From positions 1 through 64,000 of the forward strand of contig NZ_JAAVIY010000009.1 in the NCBI RefSeq assembly GCF_014748335.1: a DNA stretch of 64,000 bases, in the 5' to 3' direction. The stretch's first letter is position 1; each line of letters opens with the position of its first letter. The stretch is from Flavobacterium selenitireducens. GTDB taxonomy: Bacteria > Bacteroidota > Bacteroidia > Flavobacteriales > Flavobacteriaceae. Below, piece by piece: positions 50,050 to 59,405 of this stretch. Both the position numbers and the translations under genes were made by a program. The notes under the pieces were generated by a model. It saw only the letters and a program-made list of their open reading frames with translations. It was not told where the DNA came from and searched no databases.

Positions 50050-51198
50050 TTACGCATTTCGTCCAAAAAAATCGACGAAAACCGCTTTAATCCTTTCGAT
50101 TTCGTCAATCTGAAGATTTGAACCTGACGGTAAGCACAACCCGTTGTCGAACAAATGCTCGCAGACGTCCGAACCGTAATACTCGCTTTCAGAAAACACC
50201 GGCTGCAAATGCATCGGCTTCCAAAGCGGACGGCTTTCGATATTTTGTGCCTCGAGCGCCAGACGCAAATCTTCACGCGATTTACCCAAAACCTTTTCGT
50301 CTACGAGAATTGCAGAAAGCCAGTGATTCGAAAAATAATCGGAATCGGGTTCGGCAAATACCGTCACGCCGTCAACATCGGCAAAAAAATCGCGATACCA
50401 AGCGTTCATCTTGCGCCTGAGTGCGATGTGTTTGTCGAGCACTTCCATTTGGCCGCGGCCTATCCCCGCGCAAATATTGCTTAAACGGTAGTTGTGGCCG
50501 ATCTCGCTGTGTTGGTAATGCGGAGCGTTGTCGCGCGCCTGGGTTGCCAGGAAGACCGCTTTTTCCTTGATATTCTTGTGTTTGGAAACCAAAGCGCCTC
50601 CTCCAGAAGTAGTGATGATCTTATTTCCGTTGAACGACAAAATACCGATGTCGCCAAAGGTGCCGCACTTTCGGCCTTTGTATGTGCTTCCGAGTGCTTC
50701 GGCACTGTCTTCGACGATCGGCACGCCATATTTGTCGGCGACAGCCCGCAATTCGTCGGCTTTGAAAGGCATTCCGTACAGGTGGACGGCGATGATCGCT
50801 TTTGGCGTTCTGCCTTTTTTGCTCAAATCGAGTAATGCTTCGTCAAGCGCTTTCGGACACATGTTCCAGGTTTCCGGCTCGCTGTCTACGAAAACCGGCG
50901 TCGCGCATTGATACACGATGGGATTCGCCGAGGCCGAAAACGTAAAACTCTGGCAAATCACGAAATCACCTGGCTTTACGTCGAGCAGGATCAACGCCAG
51001 GTGGATCGCCGCGGTTCCTGAACTCAAAGCGGCCACATTGCTGTCGTTGCCGAGATAGGCTTCGAGGTCGTTTTCAAAACCGGTCACGTTTGGTCCCAAA
51101 GGTGCGACCCAATTGGTATCGAAGGCTTCGTTCACATATTTTTTCTCGCTTCCGCCCATGTGAGGGGACGAAAGCCATATTTTGGATAATTGTGTCAT
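50050..51198 (-). CDS. DegT/DnrJ-type PLP sugar aminotransferase (PglE/LegC-like)
   Basis: This enzyme adds an amino group at C4 of the 4-keto sugar made by the PglF-like enzyme. It has 382 residues. The start MTQLSKIWLSSPHMGGSEKK is taken at 51198 because the upstream frame is basic filler and this ATG overlaps the PglD stop (ATGA). The cofactor site is AALSSGTAAIHLALILL, VEDSAEALGSTYKGRKCGTF (Asp164) and SFNGNKIITTSGGG with the Schiff-base Lys193. It sits between the acetyltransferase above and the dehydratase below. This order matches bacillosamine operons. Confidence 0.92.
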   Translation of the reverse strand: MTQLSKIWLSSPHMGGSEKKYVNEAFDTNWVAPLGPNVTGFENDLEAYLGNDSNVAALSSGTAAIHLALILLDVKPGDFVICQSFTFSASANPIVYQCATPVFVDSEPETWNMCPKALDEALLDLSKKGRTPKAIIAVHLYGMPFKADELRAVADKYGVPIVEDSAEALGSTYKGRKCGTFGDIGILSFNGNKIITTSGGGALVSKHKNIKEKAVFLATQARDNAPHYQHSEIGHNYRLSNICAGIGRGQMEVLDKHIALRRKMNAWYRDFFADVDGVTVFAEPDSDYFSNHWLSAILVDEKVLGKSREDLRLALEAQNIESRPLWKPMHLQPVFSESEYYGSDVCEHLFDNGLCLPSGSNLQIDEIERIKAVFVDFFGRNA

Positions 51199-51842
51199 GA
51201 TTGCGGTACTGCGGTTTTGATTACTTTGCCGGGATTGCCTACTACGGTAGAAAAATCGGGCACGTCTTTGATGATCACGGCTCCGGCTCCGATGACGCAT
51301 TTTTCGCCGATCGTCCTGACGCCCGAAATGATCGTGGCGCCCATTCCGACAAACGTGTCTTTTTTAAAGTGGATGTTGCCGCCGATATTGCAGCCGTTAG
51401 CCACAAAAACGCCTTCCTCGAAAAACGTATCGTGCCCGACGCTTATGCACATGCTCAACATCACGTAATCCGAAAGCGTGGCATTTGGCATCACGACGGT
51501 TCCAGGCATGATATAATTGCCGTGCCCAAGGTTGGTGTTCGGGCCTACTACCGATGATCTATGGATGAAATTCGGGAGTTCGTATCCCAACGATCCTGCG
51601 TATTTGAGGAACTTCACGCGGTATTTGTTGTTGCCTATCGGGCAAAAGACGCCCTGGGCTCTGTCGCGTAAGGTTTCGAGCATCCGGATGCCGCCCAAAA
51701 CGGGAACGCCCATGATTTCGGTTCCGTGCAACGCTTCGTTGTCATCCACAAAACCGACGATGCGAACGGGCTCGTCCTGCGCCAAAATATAATTGTAGAG
51801 CACGTTGCTGTAATTTCCGGCTCCAATGATGATGCAATCCAT
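51195..51842 (-). CDS. Sugar O/N-acetyltransferase (PglD-like, left-handed beta helix)
   Basis: This enzyme should acetylate the new 4-amino group to give UDP-N,N'-diacetylbacillosamine. It has 215 residues. The N-terminal Rossmann-like part begins MDCIIIGAGNYSNVLYNYIL and includes VRIVGFVDDNEALHGTEIMG. The hexapeptide helix runs from about residue 85 (SSVVGPNTNLGHGNYIMPGT), with the catalytic histidine in SVGHDTFFEEG. It ends at VGNPGKVIKTA. ATGA and shared-base overlaps tie it to both neighbours. Confidence 0.92.
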   Translation of the reverse strand: MDCIIIGAGNYSNVLYNYILAQDEPVRIVGFVDDNEALHGTEIMGVPVLGGIRMLETLRDRAQGVFCPIGNNKYRVKFLKYAGSLGYELPNFIHRSSVVGPNTNLGHGNYIMPGTVVMPNATLSDYVMLSMCISVGHDTFFEEGVFVANGCNIGGNIHFKKDTFVGMGATIISGVRTIGEKCVIGAGAVIIKDVPDFSTVVGNPGKVIKTAVPQS

Positions 51843-52447
51843 TAGTTTTCTCCGTTAAATTTGGTCATGATGAGTTCCTTGCTCGCGTTGACGTCCTTGG
51901 CGCCGACGATTTTTCCGATGGTCTTGAACAAAATCCTGAGATCGAGTGCAAAGCTCAAATTGTCGACGTAGTACAAGTCGTAAGCGAATTTCTGTTGCCA
52001 GCTGATGCTGTTGCGCCCATTGATCTGCGCCCAACCCGTAATGCCGGGACGCACGTCGTGACGTCTTCTCTGTTCCGGTTTGTAAAGCGGCAGATATTCC
52101 GGCAACAACGGTCGCGGCCCGATAAGGCTCATATCGCCAATGAGTACGTTGAGTAGTTGCGGGATCTCGTCCAGAGACGATTTGCGCACGAAATTACCAA
52201 TCGGCGTGATGCGCTCTATGTTGGGCAACAGGTTTCCCTCGGCGTCTTTCCTGTCGTTCATCGTCTTGAATTTGATGATCTTGAAAATGCGTTCGTTTTT
52301 ACCAGGACGCAATTGATAGAAAAACGGCTTCCCGTCGTTCGAAAACGTCAGGATCACGATGACGGCCAAAAAAATCGGCGACAGCAAAACCAATCCGACT
52401 AGTGCGGCGGTAAAATCGAGGCAACGCTTCAAAAATGCTTTGTACAT
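51842..52447 (-). CDS. Monotopic phosphoglycosyltransferase (PglC-like)
   Basis: This enzyme transfers a sugar phosphate from the UDP-sugar to undecaprenyl phosphate, starting a second glycan. It has 201 residues, the minimal form: reentrant helix (LDFTAALVGLVLLSPIFLAV), KFKTM, RKSSLDEIPQLLNVLIGDMS (Asp-Glu catalytic dyad), GPRPLLPEYL and RPGITGWAQING. Next to PglD/E/F-type enzymes its expected donor is UDP-diacetylbacillosamine. The larger PGT at 20115 would start a different lipid-linked chain. A 32-bp gap separates it from the GT4 above. Confidence 0.92.
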   Translation of the reverse strand: MYKAFLKRCLDFTAALVGLVLLSPIFLAVIVILTFSNDGKPFFYQLRPGKNERIFKIIKFKTMNDRKDAEGNLLPNIERITPIGNFVRKSSLDEIPQLLNVLIGDMSLIGPRPLLPEYLPLYKPEQRRRHDVRPGITGWAQINGRNSISWQQKFAYDLYYVDNLSFALDLRILFKTIGKIVGAKDVNASKELIMTKFNGEN

Positions 52448-52479
52448 GGCGGCTTTTGGTTATCCAAATTTAGGCAAAA

Positions 52480-53640
52480 TCAGGCTTTCAGGGAACGGTA
52501 TTCTTCGAGAATCGCGCTCCACACGAAGTTTTGTTCGTACCGCTTCCTAATTTCCTCCCTTGAACTATCTCGCATTTTTTCGCGCAGTTCGCTGTCGTCA
52601 AGCAATTTGAGCATGGCTTCGTGCAGCGCATTTTCGTCGGCGACGGGCACGATAAGGCCGTTTTTGCCCTGTGTTATGATTTCGTTACATCCGTTGATAT
52701 CGCTCACGATCGCAGGAAGTCGCATCGCCGCGGCCTGCAATACGACATTCGGAAAACCTTCGCGATAGCTCGGGAAAGTCAGGATGTCGCTCGCCAGGAA
52801 ATACGGGCGTATCTCGGTCTGGTAGCCGGTCTCGATGATATTTTGGTTCGACGCGATTTTCGTCATCGTTGCTTCGTCAAGCGGATCGAGATCGGGTTCG
52901 TAACGGCCGACGAGCAGTAATTTAGCTTTGGGATGATCGGCGCTGATGCGGTCGAAAGCCGACACGAGCTCGCGGATGCCTTTGTCCCTGACCAACCGTC
53001 CGATGAAAATGAACACGACATCATCCGGCGAAATACCGAGACTTCGACGCAAATCCTGTATTTCCTTATCGGAAAACAATTCGGGATCGAAAACAGAAGT
53101 ATCGATGCCGTTCGAACTTCCGTTGGCCAGGACCGTGAGTTTTTCCGGTGCGCAATAGCCATTTTGGACGATGATGTCGCGCAATCCGTACGAATTCGGA
53201 TAAACCTGCGTCGCCGCCGCATACGTGATCTTCTCCACAAAATCGAGGAGTTTGCGCTTTTTCCCTTTTGCCACGAGCAGCGGCAGTCCGGCCACGGTGT
53301 GCAAACGGTGCGGAACTCCGGCGAGTTTGGCGGCCAACATGCCTACCGTTCCCGCTTTTGGCGTATGCGAATGCACAATGAACGGCTTTTCCTTTTTGAG
53401 GTAGCGATACAGTTGCCAAAGCGCCTTCAAATCCTGGACAGGCGTCAGTTTGCGCGTGAGCCCGACCGCGTGTGTGTCAATGCCCTGCTGCTTTCCGAAT
53501 GCGGATAAACGCTCGGGTTCAGACGAGACCGCCTTGATTTCGAAATGTTCCTTCATAAACGCGATTTGCCCTGAAAGCAGCTTTTCGAGCGAAATGGGAA
53601 CGGTCGTGATCCGGATGATCTTTTTCTTGTCTGACATCAA
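52480..53640 (-). CDS. Glycosyltransferase family 4-like (PglA-like position)
   Basis: This is a 386-residue GT-B enzyme. IAFMKEHFEIKAVSSEPERL and KPFIVHSHTPKAGTVGMLAA are N-domain features of the PglA/CapM group, which adds the second sugar to bacillosamine. The donor site is SDILTFPSYREGFPNVVLQA followed by PAIVSDINGCNEI. The start MMSDKKKIIRITTVPISLEK overlaps the CapK-like stop by four bases. The second methionine also fits. A role as second-sugar transferase is suggested by family and by lying directly above the PglC-like gene. Confidence 0.9.
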   Translation of the reverse strand: MMSDKKKIIRITTVPISLEKLLSGQIAFMKEHFEIKAVSSEPERLSAFGKQQGIDTHAVGLTRKLTPVQDLKALWQLYRYLKKEKPFIVHSHTPKAGTVGMLAAKLAGVPHRLHTVAGLPLLVAKGKKRKLLDFVEKITYAAATQVYPNSYGLRDIIVQNGYCAPEKLTVLANGSSNGIDTSVFDPELFSDKEIQDLRRSLGISPDDVVFIFIGRLVRDKGIRELVSAFDRISADHPKAKLLLVGRYEPDLDPLDEATMTKIASNQNIIETGYQTEIRPYFLASDILTFPSYREGFPNVVLQAAAMRLPAIVSDINGCNEIITQGKNGLIVPVADENALHEAMLKLLDDSELREKMRDSSREEIRKRYEQNFVWSAILEEYRSLKA

Positions 53641-55031
53641 TTCGGGTTTTCAAGCAGATGCCTGATGTTGTTTTTAACGATGCGGTATTTGCCGCTTTTT
53701 TCGACGGGAATTTCGTCTACGATTTCCAGTAACAAGGTCATGTCGTGCCCGATGCGGTCGCGCCAGTTCTGCAAAAATTTGGCTTCCACCGCTTCAGTAT
53801 AGACATTTTGGTCAACGACAATCTTCACGATGATCGTCTCGAGGCTGTTCTGCAACACCTGGAAACGCACGATTCCCTTCGTGTCCTTTAGCGTGTTGGA
53901 CACGTTTCCGAGGTTGATCTTGCCGATTTCGGGCGAATAGACATAATCGTCAATGCGGCCGTGGATGGCTTTGGCCAACGGATTGTGGTTGCCGCAATCA
54001 CAGGTTTCGTCGCTGAGTTCGAGCGAATCGCCAATGTCGTACCGGATCAGCGGCGTGCCTTCCGTAGTAAACGAGGTTACCACCAGACGCCCGTTGCGAG
54101 CCGGATCGTCATTTTCGTCAAGCACTTCAAAAACACCGCTTTGCAACTCAATGTGCAACTTTCCTTTTGCACATTCAAAAATAAAAGGCGCGCCTTCTGA
54201 CGATGCATATTGGTCGTACACCTTCGTCTTGAAATACCTTTCCAGGGTTTCCCGAACCAGCGGCGTGACGGTTTCGGCCGTAGGGAAAATGGCTTTTACG
54301 ATGCCCGCGGGAAACTCGATGCCGTGGTTTTTGCCGTATCTCGCGATCTCGGTCATAGTCGACGGGAAACCGACCATGAATTCCGGTTGAAACGCGATTA
54401 GATTCCGTACGTAATGCCCTAAAAATTTCTCGTGTATGTGGAATGTCGAATAATAGCGCACTTTGTACCAATGATCGGTCTTCCAAAAGCGGTTGTTCCT
54501 GATGTCCGATTTGGTCAACAGGCTTTTTCCCGAGAACCAAGCCGTCTTTTTTCCCAATTCGTATCCGGCGCGCGAACGGAACTCGTCGAGCATCGCAAAC
54601 CGTTCCTGGGTATTTTCCGGCTTGTAAAGCACTTCGAGCGATTTTCCTGTCGTGCCTCCGGTTTTGGCCACATTGCCCTGTTCCTTTGAAATCGTGTAAA
54701 CGTCAAGGATTCGGCTGCGCAGGTCTTCTTTGTTGAGAATCGGAAGCTGCCGGATGTTGTCGAGGTTAGAAGCGTCGGCTATCGCTGCAAAATTGCCTGC
54801 GTAGAACTTCGATCCTGAAATAGCCTTGCCGATAAATTCCGAATATCGCTTGCGCTGTATCGCCTCGAGCTGCGCCTTCGACAGGTTCCGGTTCTCGCGT
54901 GCGATCTGCAAAAACTCCTGGTATTTTCCGCCATAGCGCTTCCGATAGGCTTTGACGTTGTAGAACGTGACCATCAATTCCTGGACGAAATTGGGGCTTT
55001 TGGCGAAGAATTTTTCTAGTATCGGATGCAT
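53637..55031 (-). CDS. CapK-like adenylate-forming (phenylacetate-CoA ligase-type) protein
   Basis: This is a 464-residue protein of the CapK/PaaK branch of the AMP-forming superfamily. GNVAKTGGTTGKSLEVLY is the phosphate loop with the T-G-G-T-T-G-K core. YASSEGAPFIFECAKGKLHI is the adenine-site motif, and TPLIRYDIGDSLEL and GRIDDYVYSPEIG carry the late ATP-binding residues. A CxCG site occurs in SDETCDCGNHNPL. Such proteins occur in capsule clusters and may activate an acyl or amino-acid substituent for transfer to a sugar. No carrier protein is next to it. Overlaps tie it to GT4 genes on both sides. Confidence 0.85.
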   Translation of the reverse strand: MHPILEKFFAKSPNFVQELMVTFYNVKAYRKRYGGKYQEFLQIARENRNLSKAQLEAIQRKRYSEFIGKAISGSKFYAGNFAAIADASNLDNIRQLPILNKEDLRSRILDVYTISKEQGNVAKTGGTTGKSLEVLYKPENTQERFAMLDEFRSRAGYELGKKTAWFSGKSLLTKSDIRNNRFWKTDHWYKVRYYSTFHIHEKFLGHYVRNLIAFQPEFMVGFPSTMTEIARYGKNHGIEFPAGIVKAIFPTAETVTPLVRETLERYFKTKVYDQYASSEGAPFIFECAKGKLHIELQSGVFEVLDENDDPARNGRLVVTSFTTEGTPLIRYDIGDSLELSDETCDCGNHNPLAKAIHGRIDDYVYSPEIGKINLGNVSNTLKDTKGIVRFQVLQNSLETIIVKIVVDQNVYTEAVEAKFLQNWRDRIGHDMTLLLEIVDEIPVEKSGKYRIVKNNIRHLLENPN

Positions 55032-55032
55032 A

Positions 55033-56097
55033 TTATCGCGCTAAAACTTGGTTGTAGACTGTAATGTGCTTTTCGACGGTCTTTTGGATGTCGTATTGCT
55101 TGACGCGTTCGAGGCATCTCGAAACGACCTCGTCATAAAACGCTTTATCGGAGAGCAACTTCGTGACGCAATCCGCCAATTGTCCGCTGTTGTTGTCTTC
55201 GAACAAAAGCCCGGCTCCTTCGTTGATCTCGCGCAATCCGTTGACATTGCTCGTGACCAACGGCTTTCCGCTTGCCAGACATTCGAGTGACGAAATCGAA
55301 AGCCCTTCGGAATGGGACGAAATCAGGTTGATGTCGCAACTTTTGAGCAGTTCGGCCACATCGCTCCTCAAACCCAAAAAATGGACTTTGTGGTCGACCT
55401 TCAGCGAGGCCGCCAACTCGATGCAATCCTGTTTGAGGTTGCCCTCGCCTACCAAAAGCAAATGGACGTCTTCTGGCAAAAGCGCCATGGCCTTGATTGC
55501 CGTCGGATGGTCTTTTGTGGCATTGAAACGCCCGACCATGATGATTTTCTTTGCGTTGTCCGGCACTTCGGGAATCGCTTTCGGCTTTGCGTTATAAAAC
55601 GTCTCGAGGTTGATGCCGTTTTCGATGACGTCGAATTTTTGCGTCGGGAAACCGAGCCATTTTTTGATCGCTTCGTCCGCTTTGTGGCTTATCGAAATAA
55701 TTTTCCTGTACTTTCCGTAGCTGAATTTCTCGATGGGGCGGTAAAACGCTTTCGAACGCCTCTTGTTCGTCGTGCAATGTTCGGTCATGACCATAGGCGT
55801 TTTAGAAAAAGCTACCGACGCCAGGTATTGGGCCGGGAAAAGATGGACATGGACCAGGTCGAAGTCGCTGCTTTTCTTTTTTATGAAACCGATGTTTTTT
55901 AGCGAATACAACCCGAACGGGCTGTAATGTATCTTGATTTTGGCGTCCTCTAACGGCTTGATGAAAATGCTGTCGACTTTGCGCAACAATAACAATTCCA
56001 CCTCGACGCCTTTGTTTTGCAAGAGCGGCAGCATGTCGGCGACCAATTTTTCGGCTCCGCCCGTACCGAGGGAGTTCAGGACATATAAAATGCGCAT
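55033..56097 (-). CDS. Glycosyltransferase family 4-like
   Basis: This is a 354-residue GT-B enzyme. MRILYVLNSLGTGGAEKLVA carries the acceptor-loop GGAEK motif. HCTTNKRRSKAFYRPIEKFS is typical of capsular transferases. The donor domain starts at AKKIIMVGRFNATKDHPTAI and has INLISSHSEGLSISSLECLA, then SGKPLVTSNVNGLREI. Its start shares a base with the CapA-like stop. Specificity is unknown. Confidence 0.92.
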   Translation of the reverse strand: MRILYVLNSLGTGGAEKLVADMLPLLQNKGVEVELLLLRKVDSIFIKPLEDAKIKIHYSPFGLYSLKNIGFIKKKSSDFDLVHVHLFPAQYLASVAFSKTPMVMTEHCTTNKRRSKAFYRPIEKFSYGKYRKIISISHKADEAIKKWLGFPTQKFDVIENGINLETFYNAKPKAIPEVPDNAKKIIMVGRFNATKDHPTAIKAMALLPEDVHLLLVGEGNLKQDCIELAASLKVDHKVHFLGLRSDVAELLKSCDINLISSHSEGLSISSLECLASGKPLVTSNVNGLREINEGAGLLFEDNNSGQLADCVTKLLSDKAFYDEVVSRCLERVKQYDIQKTVEKHITVYNQVLAR

Positions 56098-57239
56098 CAG
56101 TCGATTTTTTTATTTAGGGTTTCCACCATTATTTCGCGGTGGGTTTCGCATCGGAACAGGTTCAATACCACATTTTTGTGTTGTTTCGACTCAAGGAAAA
56201 TCTTCGGGAAAAGCCCTTTGGCCATCAGCAGACGCACGTATTTGTTCTGCACGAAAAGCAAGGCCTTGTAACTTTCTTTTTGGGTTTTGAGATAATTTTG
56301 CCAGGCTTGACGGAACTTGGAATCGTCGACGATCGTCCGGTTGAGTTCGGACAATCGGTCGTCGAACGACTTTCTATCCTGGGCAGACAGCAATTCCAGC
56401 GTCGCCTTTTCCTGCCTTCCCTGTTTGTACGGGATGATATCGAAATCGAGTTTTTCGTCGTCGAGTCGGAATTGGACGGCATAGCCCTCGGTCCACTTCC
56501 CTTTTTGGTACTTCTTTTTGTAGTCGAAAATAAAATTGCCCAACCCATAAAAAATGGGCGTGCCGTTCCAGGTTTCGTAACCCGAAAAGCAATGGGTGTG
56601 ATGGCTTACGACGGCATCGGCACCGGCATCGGCGAAGAAGCGGAAGTTTTCGCGGACACGCGGGCTCGGCAGCTGATAGTGTTCGCGCCCTCCGTGGACG
56701 ATCACGATCAGGAAATCGACGTGCTTTTTCGCTTCGGCTATATCGTAAAAATTCGACACCGGGTTCAACGGATTGGCGCCATATTCGTCTCCTGTCGTCG
56801 TGCAGAATTCGTTTTCTGCGAAGTTGAGTATCCCGATTTTCTTGCCTTCGACGGTTTTCACCCACGGCTTTCGCGCCTGTTCGAGGTTCGCATCGGCCCC
56901 GACCGTATCGATTCCGGCGTTTTTGCAAACGTTGAGCGTATCTTTCAAGCCTTGCGACCCGAAATCCATGATGTGGTTGTTGGCGAGTGTGACAACGTCG
57001 AATCCGGCAAACGTCAAAGCCTCGATCGCATTCGGTTGTGCCTTGATGCACGGGCCTGATTTTTCGATGCGCCCGTCAGATTCCGTAAGCGGGCATTCAA
57101 GATTGGTGATGGCGAGATCTGCCGCCTTCGATATTTCTGAAAACCCACCAAAAACGCTGTCGAAATCGCGCTTGTCGATGAATTCCCGGTTGCGGTTGAT
57201 CGGGCAAAAATCCCCGCTGATTAGTATTTTGATGCTCAT
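56097..57239 (-). CDS. CapA-like metallophosphatase-fold protein
   Basis: This is a 380-residue protein of the CapA (poly-gamma-glutamate capsule) family. MSIKILISGDFCPINRNREF, the NLECPLT motif, VVTLANNHIMDFGSQGLKDT and DAVVSHHTHCFSGYETW supply the metallo-site Asp, Asn and His residues. LIVIVHGGREHYQLPSPRVR lies between. There is no signal peptide or transmembrane helix, unlike classical CapA, and no CapB or CapC gene is nearby, so polyglutamate synthesis is unlikely. It may hydrolyse or transfer a phosphoryl or amide substituent on the polymer, which is inference. Confidence 0.88.
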   Translation of the reverse strand: MSIKILISGDFCPINRNREFIDKRDFDSVFGGFSEISKAADLAITNLECPLTESDGRIEKSGPCIKAQPNAIEALTFAGFDVVTLANNHIMDFGSQGLKDTLNVCKNAGIDTVGADANLEQARKPWVKTVEGKKIGILNFAENEFCTTTGDEYGANPLNPVSNFYDIAEAKKHVDFLIVIVHGGREHYQLPSPRVRENFRFFADAGADAVVSHHTHCFSGYETWNGTPIFYGLGNFIFDYKKKYQKGKWTEGYAVQFRLDDEKLDFDIIPYKQGRQEKATLELLSAQDRKSFDDRLSELNRTIVDDSKFRQAWQNYLKTQKESYKALLFVQNKYVRLLMAKGLFPKIFLESKQHKNVVLNLFRCETHREIMVETLNKKID

Positions 57240-57246
57240 GTTGGGT

Positions 57247-58137
57247 TCAGTTCCTGGCTTTTGACCTGATGTAAAAATAAACGGCTACGCCAAACGGCAG
57301 CGCGAGAAGCGTCAAAGGTACGTTTGGGTTTTTGAATAGGAAAGAAATTCGCTTCAACTGTATGTTATTTGCCACGAAATGGATCGCATTGCGGAACTTT
57401 TGCCTGAAGGTCACGCCATATTTCATCGCGATCGTGCGCGAATAGGCGAATCCTTTCGGATGGCGGCGGTATTGTTTGAAGATATTGCGCGAGGATCCGT
57501 CTGGCAAGTATTCGACGATGCACACCACCTCGTTTAGCGGAAGCAGGTCGTATTGCTGGTCGATCATCAGGTATAAAATGCCGAGCGGCACGAACTTTTC
57601 CCCTTCGAAAATCGGATATGGCGGAAACTGCCTGGCGATCTCCGTGCGCAGGATCAATTTCTTATCGCCGCTCACGTTGTGTTTTTGGTAGAGTTCACTT
57701 AGCTTGCAGGTTTTGAGGTGATCGGGGATTTTCTTGCCGATGACCTTCCCGTCGCGATAGGCGTCCAATGCGACGATTCCGGCGAGGTTGGGCGCATCGA
57801 GACCGTGCTTTTCCCAATGTGCGAGGATTTTCTCGACGGCGTCGTCCAGCATGAAATCGTCCGAATCGATGCAAGTGTTCAACTCGGTCGTAATATTCGC
57901 GTAAGCGGTGTTGTGGCCGCCGTGCATACCTTGGTTTTCCTGATGGATGTAACGTATCTCGATCTTGTTTTCGGATATCCAACCCTCGACAAGCGCCTTC
58001 GTTTCATCGGTAGAGCCATCGTCAATGACCATCCAGACGAAATCCTGTCGGGTTTGCCTTACGAGGCTTTCGTAAACCTGGCCGAGGCAATACGCACGGT
58101 TGAACGTGGGCGTGAAAACGGTGAGTAGTTTTTGCAT
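57247..58137 (-). CDS. Glycosyltransferase family 2
   Basis: This is a 296-residue GT-A enzyme when started at 58137 (MQKLLTVFTPTFNRAYCLGQ). The earlier in-frame ATG (58155) would overlap the polymerase gene by 14 bp. Motifs are FVWMVIDDGSTDETKALVEG, TELNTCIDSDDFMLDDAVEK with the DxD, and a late EGEKFVPLGILYLMIDQQYD. The C-terminal LTLLALPFGVAVYFYIRSKA is hydrophobic and may anchor it. It is followed 7 bp later by the CapA-like gene. Confidence 0.9.
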   Translation of the reverse strand: MQKLLTVFTPTFNRAYCLGQVYESLVRQTRQDFVWMVIDDGSTDETKALVEGWISENKIEIRYIHQENQGMHGGHNTAYANITTELNTCIDSDDFMLDDAVEKILAHWEKHGLDAPNLAGIVALDAYRDGKVIGKKIPDHLKTCKLSELYQKHNVSGDKKLILRTEIARQFPPYPIFEGEKFVPLGILYLMIDQQYDLLPLNEVVCIVEYLPDGSSRNIFKQYRRHPKGFAYSRTIAMKYGVTFRQKFRNAIHFVANNIQLKRISFLFKNPNVPLTLLALPFGVAVYFYIRSKARN

Positions 58138-58141
58138 AAGA

Positions 58142-59236
58142 TCAAAGGATGACATTCAAAATAAACGAGAGCATGAAATACGCCAACAGAATTTTACCTA
58201 CGATCCTGTGTTGTCCTTCAAAAAATTTGTTGACCAGGAACGGATAGATGACCACGATGCCGAGAACGAACCACGAAAGGTAGGCGAAACGGTTGGAGAA
58301 TGTCGCCCGGATCAACAGGATCCAAAACGCATTGGCGATCAGGTAAATATTGTAAAACCGTATGTAAAGCGGATCCTGGAATTTTTTCTTGACGATGAAA
58401 TACCATCCGGTGAAAACGCCCGTAAAGCTGTAAATCAGGAAGTCCCACCGGAAGCCTGTGCTGCTGAACTGTTGGGCAAATTCGCTTTCCTCTTCGAAAT
58501 AGCCTTCCAAACGGTCGTTTTCGACAAGGCCAAGCCCCATGATAAAGCTTTCCCAGGTTTTTCCGGCCACCAACGAAAGCGGAATGGCCAGGAACCATAT
58601 TTTGAGGTAAGTCTCAGATTTGGTGTAATAGCGGGAGGCGACGAATGCGGCGATCGGGATCAGCAGTGATTTGTGGAACGAAACGCCGAGCAACAGCCAA
58701 ATCACCATATTGGCGGTCTTAGTGCGCGTCATGGCCAGGATGAAAAACGAAGTGGCGATGCCGTTCCGGATTCCGTTGGTTCCGAACGCCCAGAACGACA
58801 TCGAGACGATGAGCATCATAAAGGCGTAAAACCAGTAGTTCGGGAACATTTTGCGCGTGGCGACATACAACGGGACGATGTAGAAGATCGCGCAAAGCAA
58901 AAAGAACATCTCCACGGTCATGATGCCCGAGCAGAATTTCATGAAGTTGTTGAACACGAAATCCTTGGTCTGGATCGCAGGCATTCCCTGTGCGTAACCC
59001 TCGAATGTCAGGGCGTAGGTGCGCATGTCCCCGAAATACAATCCGTTGACCGGCCTCAGCCCGATGTAGAGCAAAACCAATCCTAAAATCAAATGGCCCG
59101 CCACCGATTTGCTCCTGATGTTGCGTTCTTCGTCGAGCGCTTCCTGGAGCGATTGCAGATACGAAAACATGATCACCAACGCCAATGCGTAGTAATAGAG
59201 ATTTTCGTAAAGCGCTATCGGAATGAAGTCGATCAT
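58142..59236 (-). CDS. EpsG-like polysaccharide polymerase
   Basis: This is a 364-residue protein with about ten hydrophobic helices. I start at 59236 (MIDFIPIALYENLYYYALAL), the usual N-terminus of EpsG-family proteins. The open frame to 59305 is less likely. Conserved features are GLRPVNGLYFGDMRTYALTF, with the charged Asp-Met-Arg pair, and FWAFGTNGIRNGIATSFFIL, with the arginine of the polymerase site. A second polymerase-like protein (22536) exists in the lower operon. The 169-bp gap above it is the largest in the upper operon. Confidence 0.88.
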   Translation of the reverse strand: MIDFIPIALYENLYYYALALVIMFSYLQSLQEALDEERNIRSKSVAGHLILGLVLLYIGLRPVNGLYFGDMRTYALTFEGYAQGMPAIQTKDFVFNNFMKFCSGIMTVEMFFLLCAIFYIVPLYVATRKMFPNYWFYAFMMLIVSMSFWAFGTNGIRNGIATSFFILAMTRTKTANMVIWLLLGVSFHKSLLIPIAAFVASRYYTKSETYLKIWFLAIPLSLVAGKTWESFIMGLGLVENDRLEGYFEEESEFAQQFSSTGFRWDFLIYSFTGVFTGWYFIVKKKFQDPLYIRFYNIYLIANAFWILLIRATFSNRFAYLSWFVLGIVVIYPFLVNKFFEGQHRIVGKILLAYFMLSFILNVIL

Positions 59237-59405
59237 GGGAGCGGCGCTGTTTTTGGCACTTTTTGCATCGGAACCGAAATTAAGCAAAGCAATTGGAAAT
59301 GCCATTGCCAGACGGCCGCGTAAAGATAAGCAGAAATGCGTCGGTGCGGTTTTGCATATTCGATGCGACTGTCGTCGTGCGTTGGAAATTCCGCAGTAAA
59401 ATCCA
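59237..59405. other. Gap within the upper operon
   Basis: No accepted gene lies here. The minus strand has a TATCTTTA box at about 59324-59331 that could be a promoter for the EpsG-like gene. A 58-codon frame starting near 59410 shows no recognisable fold. Confidence 0.4.
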
